DNA of 64,000 nt from an uncultured Draconibacterium sp. (GCF_963676735.1 NZ_OY781464.1:2885001-2949000), one strand, 5' to 3'; positions 34,630-44,775 are shown, counted from the first letter of the stretch. Numbers and translations are program-made. The notes: generated from the letters alone by a model not told the origin.

Positions 34630-35985
34630 CTAACTGCCGGCCGGAATGTACCAACGGTTATTTTCACAGTCCACACCTCCATTCATTTCGTCCTGAACAA
34701 CTCTGTCGATTACCCAAATGCCTTTGCGCGCCATGTTTTCAAAATTATCAATTCCGTTATTTTCGAAGCCTACCCTGGTACGATGGATATTAAACTGGTT
34801 AGAAAACTTTCTGTCAAAAGCCTCTTCAATTGCGGTTTTCCCCATCATAAACCCGATTAGGCCACCCCACGTGGCCGTTGGATTATCTGAATCCCAACCG
34901 GCAAGGGTTCCTATTTTAATGGTTTCAAGTAAATCTCCTTCTCCATAAAACAAGCTCACTAAACTGGCGGCAAAGTTAATTCCCGCAGCAAAACAGGCAT
35001 TACAGTATTTGTTTTGGGCGGTCATGTTATAGCCATCGAGCTGAGCAACCTGGTAACGGTAATAAACCGAATCGCGGGCTTGCTCCCAACTGATATTCTC
35101 GTTGTATTTTTGAAAAACATAATGATACATGGCATAGGCATACGAGGTGTCGGGCAGGCAGGTTTTGGCTTGTTCTGCCATCCAGAATATTTTTTCCTTC
35201 ATTGTCCACGATTCATCAACTGCAGAAGCCAGCGAAAACATCTTTACATAAAATTCTGCAATCCACTGGCTGTTTTCACGGGCTGTGGTTTGTATGGGCA
35301 GAAGCGCCATTTTTAAAGCAATATCGGGCCGGGCCGGTGCCAACAGCCCAAAAATTTCGGTTGTTAATTGTGCATCAATCATTTCATATTCCGGATTATT
35401 CTCAGGATTACCGGTAGCTGGTGGCACAAAGCCTTCCTGCATTAAATCAAAAGCCTTTTGATTGGCTACCCACAAAAAATTTTCTTCGTCGTGTTTTATG
35501 TGTGCCAACCACCCTTGCCTAATTTGTTCGCCCGTTAGCACCGAGTTTTGGTGTTTTAGCAGCAACTCCTGGTAGGTATACTCAATGTCTGTATCATCAT
35601 CGGCGCCCCAAATACTGTCAGGTTCAGCAAACACAAAATTTATTGTTGGCGAAAGGTTACTCGGAATGCCCGCTCCCCAAATACTTGGTTCATCGGGTGT
35701 TCCCCAGTGATGGCGGGTGTAGAAATCGCCGGTTTTTAATTCGCCAATGTTTCCAATCTTGTCCATCTCGGTAACCAGCCCGGTCCAGTTGGCAATGCAG
35801 GTACCCAGCCAAAAACCCTGCAATTTTTTATAATAATCGGCCCGGTTAATAATTTTATCCGATGATTTAGGAGTGTAGGCTTTTATTTTTAACGATGGGT
35901 TGGGTTCAGGTTTTGTTTTGGGTACACAGCCAAAGGCACTTGCCAGCATGCACCCCATTATCACATACAAGAATGTAGTTTTCAT
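34630..35985 (-). CDS. Exported ADP-ribosylglycohydrolase-family lipoprotein
   Basis: The 451-residue protein has a lipobox (ASAFGC). The ADP-ribosylglycohydrolase fold is marked by KLQGFWLGTCIANW, the first acidic metal cluster GADDDTDIEY, and the second GWDSDNPTATWGGLIGFMMG. Most characterised family members are cytoplasmic and remove ADP-ribose from proteins; export suggests a different substrate. Its position next to glycan enzymes may hint at a glycosidic substrate, which is inference. Confidence 0.85.
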   Translation of the reverse strand: MKTTFLYVIMGCMLASAFGCVPKTKPEPNPSLKIKAYTPKSSDKIINRADYYKKLQGFWLGTCIANWTGLVTEMDKIGNIGELKTGDFYTRHHWGTPDEPSIWGAGIPSNLSPTINFVFAEPDSIWGADDDTDIEYTYQELLLKHQNSVLTGEQIRQGWLAHIKHDEENFLWVANQKAFDLMQEGFVPPATGNPENNPEYEMIDAQLTTEIFGLLAPARPDIALKMALLPIQTTARENSQWIAEFYVKMFSLASAVDESWTMKEKIFWMAEQAKTCLPDTSYAYAMYHYVFQKYNENISWEQARDSVYYRYQVAQLDGYNMTAQNKYCNACFAAGINFAASLVSLFYGEGDLLETIKIGTLAGWDSDNPTATWGGLIGFMMGKTAIEEAFDRKFSNQFNIHRTRVGFENNGIDNFENMARKGIWVIDRVVQDEMNGGVDCENNRWYIPAGS

Positions 35986-36170
35986 TTTAGTTGAAATTTC
36001 AGGCTATTAAGTTCGTTAATTTCTGCCATCATTTATTGTCTTTTATCACATTCCGAAAAACTATTTTATAAAATTCCAGGTTGATCTTGGTAAAGAAATC
36101 GTCAGATGAGCCAGTGTACTGCCTTAGTTAATCAAACATTTTTTGCATTTTTTACTACCTGTACCACACT

Positions 36171-36198
36171 AAAAAAGGGGAAACCCTGCGGCCTCCCC
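36171..36198 (-). terminator. Terminator of the oad operon
   Basis: On the minus strand GGGGA...TCCCC (36177-36198) forms a short stem with a GC-rich loop, followed by a run of six T (36171-36176 on this strand as A). It is 37 bases beyond the oadB stop. Confidence 0.6.
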
Positions 36199-36234
36199 GA
36201 AATCAAATTCTATATAAAATATAACTAAAGTATT

Positions 36235-37440
36235 CTACATTAAAAACGAAATAAGCACACCTGCAGCAACGGCCGAGCCAATTACACCCGAGATGTTACT
36301 GGCCATACAGTATTGCAAAATGTGGTTCTTTTTATCGTATCTCAGTGCCAGCTCGTTGGCCACGCGCGAGGCCATAGGCACAGCACTTAATCCGGTGGCA
36401 CCAATAAGCGGGTTAATTTTTTTCTTACTGAACAGGTTGTACAATTTTACCGCAAAAATACCACCGGCAATCGAAATTGCGAAGGCTACAAAACCACCAA
36501 CCACAATACCCAGGGTTTTAGCCGAAAGGAAAACTTCGGCGGTCATTGTAGCCCCTACGGTTAATCCAAGAAAAATAGTGGCAGTGTTCATAATCGGTCC
36601 TTGTGCGGCATCGGCCAAACGGCTTGTCGACGCCCCTACCTCTTTAATAAGGTTACCAAACAACAGCATACCCAACAGCGGCACCGACGACGGAACCAAA
36701 ACAGCAGCCAGTGTTCCCAAAGCGATAGGGAAAATTATCTTGGCAGCTTTCATATTCTTGATCTCGTATTTTGCCGGGTACTTTTTTTCCATTTGTTTCA
36801 TGTTGATGGTAAACTCCTTCTTCGTGATAAACAACTTTGAAACCAACGGAATAATTACAGGCACCAGTGCCATGTACGAATACGCGGCAATAGCAATAGG
36901 ACCAAGCAAGTGCGGAGCCAGTTTAATGGTAGTGTAAATAGCGGTTGGGCCATCAGCACCTCCAATAATACCCAGCGAAGCAGCTTCCTGAGGTGTAAAA
37001 CCAACAGCAATAGCCCCAAGCAAAATCGAAAAAATACCGATCTGTGCAGCGGCACCAAACAATGCCAGTTTAAGGTTACGCAGCATGGGGCCGAAATCGG
37101 TTAAAACGCCCACCCCCATAAAAATTATTGGAGGCAGCAAGCCGGTTTTAATCAACGAATAATACAGGTAATTCATTATCCCGTAATCGTGCGCAATTTC
37201 AAACAGGTTCATATACCGGTGTCCTTCCAGCTCAATCAGTTCGGGGTTTACAACCCCCATTTGTCCGCCCGGAAAATTGGCCAGCAACACACCAAAGGCA
37301 ATAGGAATTAGCAACAGCGGCTCGTAGCCTTTTTTTATTCCAAGGTAAAGCAGTACAAACGAAATCGCCCACATTATTAAAGTTTGCCAGGTGATTTCGC
37401 CAAGCGCAGTCATGTTAAACAGTTCTGATAAAATATCCAT
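36235..37440 (-). CDS. oadB: Sodium-translocating decarboxylase, beta subunit
   Basis: The 401-residue polytopic membrane protein has the family core GGADGPTAI, whose aspartate takes part in Na+ transport in characterised OadB, plus multiple membrane helices and the C-terminal ISGVIGSAVAAG. It decarboxylates the carboxybiotin of the alpha subunit and exports Na+. It is the last gene of oadG-oadA-oadB, 9 bases after oadA. Confidence 0.94.
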   Translation of the reverse strand: MDILSELFNMTALGEITWQTLIMWAISFVLLYLGIKKGYEPLLLIPIAFGVLLANFPGGQMGVVNPELIELEGHRYMNLFEIAHDYGIMNYLYYSLIKTGLLPPIIFMGVGVLTDFGPMLRNLKLALFGAAAQIGIFSILLGAIAVGFTPQEAASLGIIGGADGPTAIYTTIKLAPHLLGPIAIAAYSYMALVPVIIPLVSKLFITKKEFTINMKQMEKKYPAKYEIKNMKAAKIIFPIALGTLAAVLVPSSVPLLGMLLFGNLIKEVGASTSRLADAAQGPIMNTATIFLGLTVGATMTAEVFLSAKTLGIVVGGFVAFAISIAGGIFAVKLYNLFSKKKINPLIGATGLSAVPMASRVANELALRYDKKNHILQYCMASNISGVIGSAVAAGVLISFLM

Positions 37441-37449
37441 AAAATAGTT

Positions 37450-39336
37450 TTATGCCAGTTGAACCAAAACATCGTCTTCATCCACAGTGTCGCCATTGTC
37501 TTTTAAAATGCCAACCACCGTACCATCGTTTTCGGCAACTATGGCATTATAGGTTTTCATCGATTCGATATAGCAAATCAAATCACCTTCTTTAACCGTA
37601 TCGCCAACTTTTAATGCTTTTTCCGATGTATCTTTTGTTAACATAAACTTTCCTTCAAGCGGGGCAATCACTTCAGCAGCCACATTTCCGTTTGCAGCTG
37701 GTGTAGCTTCTACTTTGGCTGCCTGGTTGGCCGCTCCATTTCCATTTGAACCTGCCGCCACTATATCGTTATAGCTAATGCCAACTTTAAATTTCTCGCC
37801 ATTCACATCAATTACCATCGATTTTGGCTCGAAAGCACCTGCCGGCACTTCAACTTTCTGTGGTTTTGGATCTTTTGCAGCTTTCTTTTCTGCCAGATCG
37901 GCCTCAAAATCGGCTTTTGCTTTACCCGATTTGTAAGCACGATACTGCTCGGGGTGCATCGCTAATTCAAACAATTCTTCGTCGTCCTGACCATAATCCC
38001 AACCATTGTCATCCATTTCTTTTCTGAACACGTCCAGGTTATCAGGATACTGCTCTTGCGGAACGCCGGTAAAAAATGCTTTTCCTTTTTCTTTGGCCAA
38101 CTCCTTAATTTCAGGCGCCAATTCTCCAGGTAGCTTTCCTGATTTACCGATAATCATATCCCAAATATTATCGGCAATCATACTCCAGCGCTCGCGGCCT
38201 TTAATTACCTGCAACACATTCATTAGTGCCAGATTTTTAACGTACTGGCTAAATGGAGTTACCAGAGGCGGATAGCCCAGTTTTGGCCAGATATATTCTA
38301 CTTCTTCAAACAACTTAATTAGCAGGTCGTCCTGGCTTAAAGTTGGTTTATTGCGTTTAGTCAGCCACTTATTTAAACTCTCGAGGTTATTACCCAGGTC
38401 GGCCATTAAACTCCCCATCATTCCTCCGGGTAGTCCTGAGCCAATCAACAGGGAGTTCATATGGCGGTTTTTCGGGTTGATGTAGTAGCCCAGAAAATCG
38501 TCGATAAACTCCTGCGTCATCGCGCGTACCTCCATGTAAGCTTTCATGTTTACTTCTTTAACAGCAAAACCGGCATCTTTTAACATGCCCTGAACCGCCA
38601 ATACATCGGCGTGGCCTGTACCCCACGATAGTGGTTCCATGGCTACATCAACATAATCAACCCCGGCACGTGCCGCCTCTAAAATGCTTGCCATTGAGAA
38701 ACCCGGGCCTGAGTGACCATGGTACTGCACCGTAGTTTTTGGATGAGCTGATTTTATGTTTTTTATGATTTTACCGATAAACGCCGGACGACCAATACCA
38801 GCCATATCTTTTACACAAATTTCGTCGGCACCCATTTCAATTAAGGTATGGGCTAGGTTTGTATAATATTCCACCGTATGCACTTCCGAAATGGTTAAAC
38901 TCAAAGCTGCCTGCGAAATCATTCCTCCTTCTTTGGCAAACTTAATGGAGTTCTCCAGGTTGCGCGGATCGTTCAATCCACAAAACGAACGGGCAATATC
39001 GGTGCCTTGCAATTTCTTTACTTTAAACATTAGTTTACGCACATCAGCAGGTACCGGGCTCATACGAATACCGTTTAAAGCACGCTCCAACATGTGCGTT
39101 TGAATACCTGCATCGTTAAACGGTTGTGTCCATCTGCGGTTGGCAATATTCGGATTCTCGCCAAAAAGTAAATTAATCTGTTCAAATCCACCACCGTTGG
39201 TTTCAACCCTGTCGAAACACCCCATATCGATAATTGCTGGTGCAACTTTCTCTAACTGTTCTACTTTGGGAACATATTTCCCCGATGATTGCCACATGTC
39301 TCTATACAGCAAACTAAATTTAATCTCCTTGTTCAT
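37450..39336 (-). CDS. oadA: Oxaloacetate decarboxylase alpha subunit with biotin domain
   Basis: The 628-residue protein has a carboxyltransferase TIM barrel (about 1-300) with FSLLYRDMWQSSGKY-like start, CVKDMAGIGRP and QYHGHSGPGFS metal/substrate motifs. An Ala/Lys-rich linker and a biotinyl domain (about 555-628) follow. The biotin site reads ESMKTYN rather than the common EAMKM, with the target lysine kept. Substrate could be oxaloacetate or a related beta-keto acid; Na+ export is implied by oadB and oadG. Confidence 0.92.
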   Translation of the reverse strand: MNKEIKFSLLYRDMWQSSGKYVPKVEQLEKVAPAIIDMGCFDRVETNGGGFEQINLLFGENPNIANRRWTQPFNDAGIQTHMLERALNGIRMSPVPADVRKLMFKVKKLQGTDIARSFCGLNDPRNLENSIKFAKEGGMISQAALSLTISEVHTVEYYTNLAHTLIEMGADEICVKDMAGIGRPAFIGKIIKNIKSAHPKTTVQYHGHSGPGFSMASILEAARAGVDYVDVAMEPLSWGTGHADVLAVQGMLKDAGFAVKEVNMKAYMEVRAMTQEFIDDFLGYYINPKNRHMNSLLIGSGLPGGMMGSLMADLGNNLESLNKWLTKRNKPTLSQDDLLIKLFEEVEYIWPKLGYPPLVTPFSQYVKNLALMNVLQVIKGRERWSMIADNIWDMIIGKSGKLPGELAPEIKELAKEKGKAFFTGVPQEQYPDNLDVFRKEMDDNGWDYGQDDEELFELAMHPEQYRAYKSGKAKADFEADLAEKKAAKDPKPQKVEVPAGAFEPKSMVIDVNGEKFKVGISYNDIVAAGSNGNGAANQAAKVEATPAANGNVAAEVIAPLEGKFMLTKDTSEKALKVGDTVKEGDLICYIESMKTYNAIVAENDGTVVGILKDNGDTVDEDDVLVQLA

Positions 39337-39472
39337 TACTGATTATTTTTGGTTTATGGAAAATTTTGAGGCACCATTTACTTCTAAGCCTTAATTATTT
39401 CTCCCGTTAACATTCTCAAAGTGTATCCCTTCTCCGGAAGTTGCTTAAAAAAGTAGCACCTGTTTACTTTAC

Positions 39473-39721
39473 TTACAATTTTTCTACCGATGTTATTTTA
39501 CCTTTTCCGCGGGTAGTAATTTCAACAGCCGAAACAATAGCTGCCAGTTTGTTGGCCTCAATTTCTGCCACAGAACTGGGTTGAACTGCCGATACCTTTG
39601 AAGGAACAGCCCCAAACCGGTTGGTAATTTGAATAATGAGCCGACCTAAAACCACTACCATAATGAGGATAAAAAACACGGTACTCATGCCCGTAAGCAT
39701 TAATTTTAAAGCTTCGTTCAT
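39473..39721 (-). CDS. oadG: Sodium-translocating decarboxylase gamma subunit
   Basis: The 82-residue protein has one N-terminal membrane helix (LTGMSTVFFILIMVVVLGRLII) and a short soluble tail, as in OadG assembly subunits. It is first in the oadGAB order. A -7 promoter word TATATTTG lies on the minus strand at 39758-39765. Confidence 0.87.
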   Translation of the reverse strand: MNEALKLMLTGMSTVFFILIMVVVLGRLIIQITNRFGAVPSKVSAVQPSSVAEIEANKLAAIVSAVEITTRGKGKITSVEKL

Positions 39722-39757
39722 TTTTGGTTTTTATTTAAATTGATTTTTTAAAGCCTG

Positions 39758-39765
39758 CAAATATA
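39758..39765 (-). promoter_or_regulatory. -7 promoter word of the oad operon
   Basis: On the minus strand TATATTTG (consensus TAnnTTTG) lies 37 bases upstream of the oadG start. No clear -33 TTTG was found. Confidence 0.5.
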
Positions 39766-40362
39766 AATTTCATAATCACATAGAACCATTTTTAACTTAC
39801 GTTTTGATAGTTTTTAAAGCTTTTTTCTTTCATTTTGAAAGTTTTAATAAAGAATTAATTCTTTTTTGTTGCACAACCGATTATTAGCTAACCAATTACA
39901 GCAACTAAAAGAAACTCCAGCCCCAAACCTGCTTTACAACATAAATATCAGGCAGTTAACATTAAGATTAGATTAGACCTGTATTATGAAGCAAAAAACA
40001 AAGCAAACAAGACAGACTGAACTTAAGCTCTGTATTCTATTATTTAAAGGGGTGATGATATGCAAGAAACTGCTAAAAAGGCAAAATCAATCACCTATTT
40101 TGAGCAATCGTTAAGGGATATTGAATGTAAAACATTTGTTAGGGAGGAACGCATTAAAATCTTTAAAATTAATGTACCTTTGTGGCAGATTTTAGTTTTA
40201 GGTTTAGGAAAATAGCTCATATCTGCGAATCCCCCGGCTCTGGATACTTTGTCTTCTTTTTTTAAATCTTATCTTAAAACAACAACGCAATTTTTTAATA
40301 AGCTATTTGTGCATTTCTTATCTTTATGGCAAATTAGCTAAAATCATTATACAAATTATTAC
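39766..40362. other. Long intergenic region with a doubtful 51-aa frame and a promoter word
   Basis: A 51-codon frame (40060-40215) is preceded by AAAGGGG but shows no recognisable domain. Inside its end lies TACCTTTG (40175-40182), a -7 word that would give the cold-shock-domain gene a leader of about 170 bases, as is common for cspA-type genes. Otherwise nothing is recognised. Confidence 0.35.
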
Positions 40363-40815
40363 ATGGCAAGATCAAAAGAATCATTTAACAAAAAAGAAGT
40401 AAGAAAAAAACAAGAGAAAAAGCGAAAAGAAAAAGAAGCAAAAAGACAAGCCCGCAAAGCAGGTGAGAGCAACTCAGGATTAGACGATATGATCGCCTAT
40501 GTTGATGAGTTTGGAAACATTACCTCTACGCCTCCTGAACCTTCGGACAAAGAAGAAATTAAAGCGGAAGACATTGATGTGAGTGTACCCAAAGGTGGTT
40601 ACGGAGAAGAAGAACCGAGCGAACAAAAAGGAATTGTATCGTTTTTTAACGAACAAAAAGGTTATGGTTTTATTCGTAATCTGCAAAACAATCAAAATCT
40701 TTTTGTACACATCAACAATGTAGAAGGCACCATAAAAGAAGGCAACCGGGTTACCTTTGAAGTGGGTCAGGGCGACAAGGGCCCCATTGCGATGAATGTA
40801 AAATTATCGGATTAA
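40363..40815 (+). CDS. Cold-shock-domain protein with basic N-terminal extension
   Basis: The 150-residue protein starts with about 35 highly charged residues rich in Lys/Arg/Glu, then an acidic linker. A C-terminal cold-shock domain (about 87-150) has the RNP1-like KGYGFIRN and RNP2-like LFVHIN motifs. It should bind single-stranded RNA or DNA. It is followed at 46 bases by a NYN/OST-HTH protein, and the two may act together on RNA. Confidence 0.9.
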   Translation: MARSKESFNKKEVRKKQEKKRKEKEAKRQARKAGESNSGLDDMIAYVDEFGNITSTPPEPSDKEEIKAEDIDVSVPKGGYGEEEPSEQKGIVSFFNEQKGYGFIRNLQNNQNLFVHINNVEGTIKEGNRVTFEVGQGDKGPIAMNVKLSD

Positions 40816-40861
40816 AAGTTGGCAAGAAAGCAACTTAGCAAAAAGCAAAACAGTTACCGCT

Positions 40862-41605
40862 ATGGGAAAAGATTTGATGCTTGCTGTGCTGATTGACGGA
40901 GATAATATCCCTTCAGCTTACCTGAAAGAGATGATGGAAGAAATTGCCAAATACGGTAATCCAACCATTAAAAGAATATATGGCGACTGGACCAAGCCGG
41001 GTTTATCAAAATGGAAAAACCTGTTGCTTGAAAATGCCATAACTCCGATACAGCAGTACGGTTACACAACGGGAAAAAATGCCACCGACTCGGCCATGAT
41101 TATTGATGCCATGGATATTTTATACAGCGAGAAAGTGAATGGTTTCTGCCTGGTATCAAGCGACAGTGATTTTACCCGCCTGGCAACTCGTTTGCGCGAA
41201 GCTGGCATGCATGTAATCGGGATTGGTGAGAAAAAAACTCCCGACCCGTTTATTGTTGCCTGCGACCGTTTTATTTATCTCGAAATTTTAAAAGGCAGGT
41301 CGAAAGAAAGTGAAAATACGGTAGCCGACAAAACCGAGAAAAAAGGTAGTTTCGACAATATTACGCCAAAAGTTATCCGGCTCATCTCTACAACCATATC
41401 AGACCTGGCCGACGAAGATGGCTGGGCTTTTTTAGGCGATGTAGGCAGTTTGCTGCAAAAGAAACAAGCTAATTTCGACTCGCGGAATTATGGTTTTGAA
41501 AAACTAACCCCGTTAATTGATTCGATTGGAAAATTTGAAATTGACCAGCGCGACAGTTACAAGGGTAAATTTAAATTGATTTACGTACGGAATAAAAAAA
41601 GATAA
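40862..41605 (+). CDS. NYN-domain ribonuclease-like protein with OST-HTH domain
   Basis: The 247-residue protein has an N-terminal NYN (PIN-like) domain with acidic residues in LIDGDNIPS, NATDSAMIIDAMD and SSDSDFTRLA. A C-terminal OST-HTH/LOTUS domain (about 168-245, KVIRLISTTISDLADEDGWAF) follows. NYN domains cut RNA and OST-HTH domains bind RNA. The pairing with the cold-shock-domain gene supports an RNA-processing role. The target is unknown. Confidence 0.88.
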   Translation: MGKDLMLAVLIDGDNIPSAYLKEMMEEIAKYGNPTIKRIYGDWTKPGLSKWKNLLLENAITPIQQYGYTTGKNATDSAMIIDAMDILYSEKVNGFCLVSSDSDFTRLATRLREAGMHVIGIGEKKTPDPFIVACDRFIYLEILKGRSKESENTVADKTEKKGSFDNITPKVIRLISTTISDLADEDGWAFLGDVGSLLQKKQANFDSRNYGFEKLTPLIDSIGKFEIDQRDSYKGKFKLIYVRNKKR

Positions 41606-41672
41606 AGTGAGGAAAGTTTTTCAATAAAAAGTTGGAAAGCGGTTTATATCTTTTTTTGAGGTTTTGGATTCT

Positions 41673-44615
41673 TTACTTAAACAATTCGACAATTTCTTCC
41701 TGGGTAATCTGCTCAAACGGATTATTTGAGTTTATAAATTTATCAGCCAGCGAGCTTTTCCGCTCTTTCAGCTTTTGTATTTTTTCCTCAATCGAGTTTT
41801 CGGTAATAAAACGGTACACAAAAACGTGCTTGTTTTGTCCAATTCGGTGCGCCCTGTTTATGGCCTGGTTTTCGGCTGCAGGATTCCACCACGGATCAAT
41901 TATAAAAACATAATCAGCCTCGGTAAGGTTGAGTCCTACCCCACCCGCCTTTAGCGAAATTAAAAATATACGGTTATCCTCTTCTTCCTGAAAACGACTA
42001 ATTACTTTTTCACGTTTTGTAGTCTGTCCCGTTAGCTTACTATATTTCCATTGTTCTTCGGCGATTCTTTTCTCCAGCAATTCAAGGTGCGTTACAAACG
42101 ACGAAAATACCAATACTTTATGCTTTTCGGCTACCAGGTTGCGTAACATCCTGAATATTTCGTCGAACTTACCCGACCGGGCATCGCCAGTGGCTTCGGC
42201 CAGCGTAGGGTGATTTGCCAGCTGACGCAGCTTTGTTAAGCCCTGCAAAACTACAAACTGCGATTTTTTAACCCCCTCCTTTTCTATTGCTGAAAGGATG
42301 GTGTTACGAATAACCGATTTTTCCTGTTCGTAAAGTTTTTGTTGATCGCCGGCCATGGGGCAAATGCGTATTTCCTCCATTAAGGGAGGCAGGTCTTTGG
42401 CAACCTCGTCTTTTTTACGGCGTAAAACAAATGGCCTGATCATGAGCTGTAACTTATCCATTTGCTCTTCGTTGGCATGTTTTTCAATGGGCGTAATGAA
42501 AGCTCGTTTAAAAAACGAAAGGTTGCCCAGCATGCCCGGATTCAAAAAATTCATTTGCGACCACAAATCGGAAAGCGAATTTTCGATGGGAGTGCCGGTA
42601 ATAACCAGTTTGTATCGGGCCTTTAAATCCATTACCGCCTTGTAGGTTTTCGAGGTAGAATTTTTTATCGACTGGCTTTCGTCTAAAATAAGGTAGAAAA
42701 ACTCGGTAGCACGCATTAAGTCAATATCATTGCGCACCGTTCCGTAGGTGGTTATTACAATATCGTAGTACGGTGTTATTTTATCGAGCTGCTCGGCTTT
42801 CTTACGTTGTGTTCCCACATGCTGATAGATTTTTAAGGCCGGAGTAAACTTTTTAATTTCGTTACTCCAATTGTGCACCAGCGACGTTGGTACTACAATT
42901 AAACTTGCCGGTTGCACTACTGATTCGGTTTTAGATGCACTGGTAAACAAATTGTGCTGCCCCTTGGAATCAAAAGGATCCTGCACCACAATTCCCTGTT
43001 TCATTCGTTTTAACTTCAACAAAAGGGTAAGCGTTTGCAGGGTTTTTCCCAGGCCCATATCATCAGCCAGACAACCGCCCAAGCCATTTTTATACAAACC
43101 ATACATCCAGTTAAAACCTTCTTCCTGGTAGCTTCGCAGTGTGGCTTTTAAATTCGTGGGTAAAACTGGCTGTTCCATGTCGGCATTAACCAGTTTCTGG
43201 TACTTCTGTTTAACCTCTTTATCTACCTCCTGAATTGAATTTTGCAAAAGTGTAAAATGGTGCTTTTCAAATTTAATATGCTCGCCTTGTTGTTTGCCAA
43301 AAGGTAAAAGCCCCTTGTAACGTGCAAACCACTCTTCCGGGAGTACTGCTACTTCACCATTAGGAAGTTCAAACTCCCTGATATCGTTTAAGATATATTT
43401 TTTTAATTGAATAAAGGGTATGCTAAACTGTCCGAATTTTACAACCGCATAAACATCAAACCAATCGCCTTTTGTTTGTGTTTTAAGCTCTAACTGCTGG
43501 GTGCCGGTGAAATATTTTTTCTCTAAATGTTGCTGTTGTACCCTAATGCCTTGTTTTTCAAGTTCCGGCCGTTTGTTGTTTAGCCAGTTTACAAAAAAAT
43601 AGAGCGCATTTTGTGGCTCCAGCAAGGAAACCCCGTTTATGGTGTACGAACCGTTATCTTCTTTTAGTCCTGTTTGGTGTATGCATTGCAGCACTTCCTT
43701 CTCCCAATCAAAATCGCGTGTGGTTTTTGAATATACAAAAGTATCCTTTTCCTTTTTAAGGCTTACGGCAATCCTTCTCCCCGATCCGGGTACAAATTTC
43801 TCATCGCCATATTCAAAAGTAAGCACCAAACAGGGTTGGTACTGCAAGTTATTTTCAAGCGATAAAACTGCCTTTTTTCCCGTTTCCGCATCAAGTATTT
43901 TAAATCCCCGGGCTTTTACGTGATAATCGCGAACGGTATTCAGCACAAAGCCTGAGTAGTATTTGTCTTCAATTGTATTGGGAACTGTTACAAAGTCTTT
44001 TTCAAAGAATGGCAGCAGCTTTTTTGCATTTAATTTTTCGAAAGCTACCAGTTGATTGCGGTAAAGCAATAAACAGGGGTCGTTAGTTACCACCTGTATG
44101 GTACGGGCTGAAAGCGTTATTTCATTTTCTTCAAGAAATATTCTCAGTTTATAACGGGTAGCTGATGCTGTACGTTCAAACTCGAATTCCGGACGCGCAA
44201 AAAGAGGAGGAACGGCAATTTCATCCTCATCATACAGATTCGAGTATTTTGCCTGTTTTCTGAAAAGCCGAACCGGACTCAGCATTAAAACGCTGCACAC
44301 CTGCATCATACATTTTTCAATAAAAGGAGTTACCTGTTTTTCGAAATAGCCCTTTTTTAAGGTTGCAAAAAAGGCTGAAACACTTGCTGCCCGCGAGAAT
44401 TTTTTGGTTAATACTTCGTCGCTGTATTTTTCTATTAAATGCACCAATTCCTTTTCGTAGGGCTTAAAATTGTAATCCGTACCACTTAAATCATGTGGTT
44501 TTACCAAACGCTCAACAGCATAAAACCGCTCTTGCTTTTCAATCAAAAAAGGTTGAAACACCATTCCAAGATAACGGTGTTCTGTTAATGCTATTACAAA
44601 CTCAAACTGATCCAT
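41673..44615 (-). CDS. SNF2/RapA-type DEAD-box-like helicase (Swi2/Snf2 family)
   Basis: The 980-residue protein has an uncharacterised N-terminal half (about 1-480) and a SNF2 motor. Walker A reads DDMGLGKT (about 518), the Walker B box is DESQ instead of DEAH/DEGH, then GTPIENS, and motif VI HRIGQ at about 925. The length fits the bacterial SWI2/SNF2 group that remodels DNA- or RNAP-bound complexes. It is divergent from the CBM9-like gene and stands alone. Confidence 0.92.
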   Translation of the reverse strand: MDQFEFVIALTEHRYLGMVFQPFLIEKQERFYAVERLVKPHDLSGTDYNFKPYEKELVHLIEKYSDEVLTKKFSRAASVSAFFATLKKGYFEKQVTPFIEKCMMQVCSVLMLSPVRLFRKQAKYSNLYDEDEIAVPPLFARPEFEFERTASATRYKLRIFLEENEITLSARTIQVVTNDPCLLLYRNQLVAFEKLNAKKLLPFFEKDFVTVPNTIEDKYYSGFVLNTVRDYHVKARGFKILDAETGKKAVLSLENNLQYQPCLVLTFEYGDEKFVPGSGRRIAVSLKKEKDTFVYSKTTRDFDWEKEVLQCIHQTGLKEDNGSYTINGVSLLEPQNALYFFVNWLNNKRPELEKQGIRVQQQHLEKKYFTGTQQLELKTQTKGDWFDVYAVVKFGQFSIPFIQLKKYILNDIREFELPNGEVAVLPEEWFARYKGLLPFGKQQGEHIKFEKHHFTLLQNSIQEVDKEVKQKYQKLVNADMEQPVLPTNLKATLRSYQEEGFNWMYGLYKNGLGGCLADDMGLGKTLQTLTLLLKLKRMKQGIVVQDPFDSKGQHNLFTSASKTESVVQPASLIVVPTSLVHNWSNEIKKFTPALKIYQHVGTQRKKAEQLDKITPYYDIVITTYGTVRNDIDLMRATEFFYLILDESQSIKNSTSKTYKAVMDLKARYKLVITGTPIENSLSDLWSQMNFLNPGMLGNLSFFKRAFITPIEKHANEEQMDKLQLMIRPFVLRRKKDEVAKDLPPLMEEIRICPMAGDQQKLYEQEKSVIRNTILSAIEKEGVKKSQFVVLQGLTKLRQLANHPTLAEATGDARSGKFDEIFRMLRNLVAEKHKVLVFSSFVTHLELLEKRIAEEQWKYSKLTGQTTKREKVISRFQEEEDNRIFLISLKAGGVGLNLTEADYVFIIDPWWNPAAENQAINRAHRIGQNKHVFVYRFITENSIEEKIQKLKERKSSLADKFINSNNPFEQITQEEIVELFK

Positions 44616-44775
44616 TAGGTTGATTCACAAAAAGCGGCATAAACTGCAGAACAAAATTTACTGCACTACACCTGTTAAAAGAACCTCAAATATACAAAAG
44701 CTGCCGGTTAGCATAAGAGTTTTATGCCGCAAAATTCAGAGAAAAATAACATCTTTACTGAAGAAAATTTTGAGC

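Noticed and set aside
40060..40215. 51-aa gene before the cold-shock-domain gene
   Set aside because: It has no recognisable family and overlaps a likely promoter; kept only as a note in the intergenic entry.
44620..44775. 52-residue N-terminal extension of the CBM9-like protein
   Set aside because: It requires a TTG start, is basic and unlike the family, and occupies the region needed for divergent promoters.
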